A DNA stretch of 14,010 nucleotides from Euryarchaeota archaeon UBA538 (GTDB taxonomy: Archaea > Thermoplasmatota > Poseidoniia > Poseidoniales > Thalassarchaeaceae): NCBI GenBank assembly GCA_002499325.1, contig DALC01000066.1, positions 3,827 through 17,836 of the forward strand, written 5' to 3'. This document shows, piece after piece, positions 13,953 to 14,010 of this stretch. The notes beneath the pieces were generated by a model. The model did no database searches, was not told the origin of the DNA, and saw only the letters and a list, made by a program, of their open reading frames with translations. Position 1 is the first letter of the stretch. Every line of letters starts with the position of its first letter. The position numbers and the translations under genes were made by a program.

Positions 13953-14010
13953 CTACTCTTCTTCTCTTCTAGAGAGTCTGCGAAGACCTACCATTGTTGG
14001 CAAATCCTCA
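13953..14010 (-). CDS. Possible C-terminal tail of a gene beyond the right edge
   Basis: On the minus strand one frame enters from the edge and reads EDLPTMVGLRRLSRREEE, then TAG at 13955-13953. The basic-then-acidic tail is plausible for a protein C-terminus and would leave a 44-base gap to the lipoprotein start, but 18 codons are too few to prove coding. The rest of 13909-13952 shows no gene. Confidence 0.3.
   Translation of the reverse strand, partial: EDLPTMVGLRRLSRREEE

Noticed and set aside
13909..13974. A short plus-strand frame with hydrophobic residues at the right edge
   Set aside because: It is a fragment of about 20 codons over the lipoprotein upstream region, without a ribosome site or family resemblance.
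1..14010. CRISPR array, insertion sequence, prophage, toxin-antitoxin or other defence system
   Set aside because: No regular spaced repeats, transposase, integrase, terminal repeats or nuclease cassette was found; all genes fit core or envelope functions.

Overview
The window reads as ordinary chromosome from a free-living archaeon. Archaeal markers are an RNA polymerase subunit Rpo11 (rpoL), an archaeal-type TruD pseudouridine synthase, elongation factor aEF-1beta behind its usual small zinc-ribbon gene, a DUF2240-like protein, and a tRNA-His with an encoded CCA. Together with heavy AGA/AGG arginine use, compact gene packing, and large secreted or lipid-anchored surface proteins, this suggests a planktonic Thermoplasmatota lineage such as Marine Group II (Poseidoniia). 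That placement is inference from gene content, not from a database search.

Layout. Bases 1-1754 (minus) are the N-terminal 584 codons of a large secreted beta-rich surface protein that runs off the left edge. A tRNA-His (GTG) lies at 1854-1929 (plus). From 5835 down to 1939 (minus) is a tightly packed five-gene run: a HEAT-repeat protein, an unrecognised 94-residue protein, a DEAD-box RNA helicase with a DbpA-type RNA-binding tail, a TusA-like sulfur carrier, and GTP cyclohydrolase II (RibA). Divergent from it is a DUF2240-like winged-helix protein (5897-6472, plus). It meets head-on an MMPL/RND-type 12-helix exporter (6469-9012, minus). A 104-base divergent spacer with small inverted and direct repeats separates the exporter from rpoL, which is followed by truD (both plus). 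TruD's stop abuts the stop of aEF-1beta (minus), which sits behind a 55-residue zinc-ribbon gene. A cupin (11359-11811, plus) converges on a lipoprotein with a coiled coil, a DUF7151-like module and ELWRSDGT repeats (11803-13908, minus). A possible C-terminal tail of one more minus-strand gene lies at the right edge.

How it fits together. Much of the window serves information processing: transcription (Rpo11), tRNA supply and modification (tRNA-His, TruD, possibly TusA), translation elongation (aEF-1beta, zinc ribbon) and RNA remodelling (helicase). The rest is envelope (two surface proteins, RND exporter) and flavin synthesis (RibA).

I see no CRISPR array, transposase, phage gene, toxin-antitoxin pair or recognisable defence system. 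The points most worth a second look are the zinc ribbon that has lost one cysteine from each of two knuckles, the bacterial-type RibA in an archaeal operon with TusA and a helicase, the structured rpoL/exporter spacer, and the almost spacer-free convergent gene ends.
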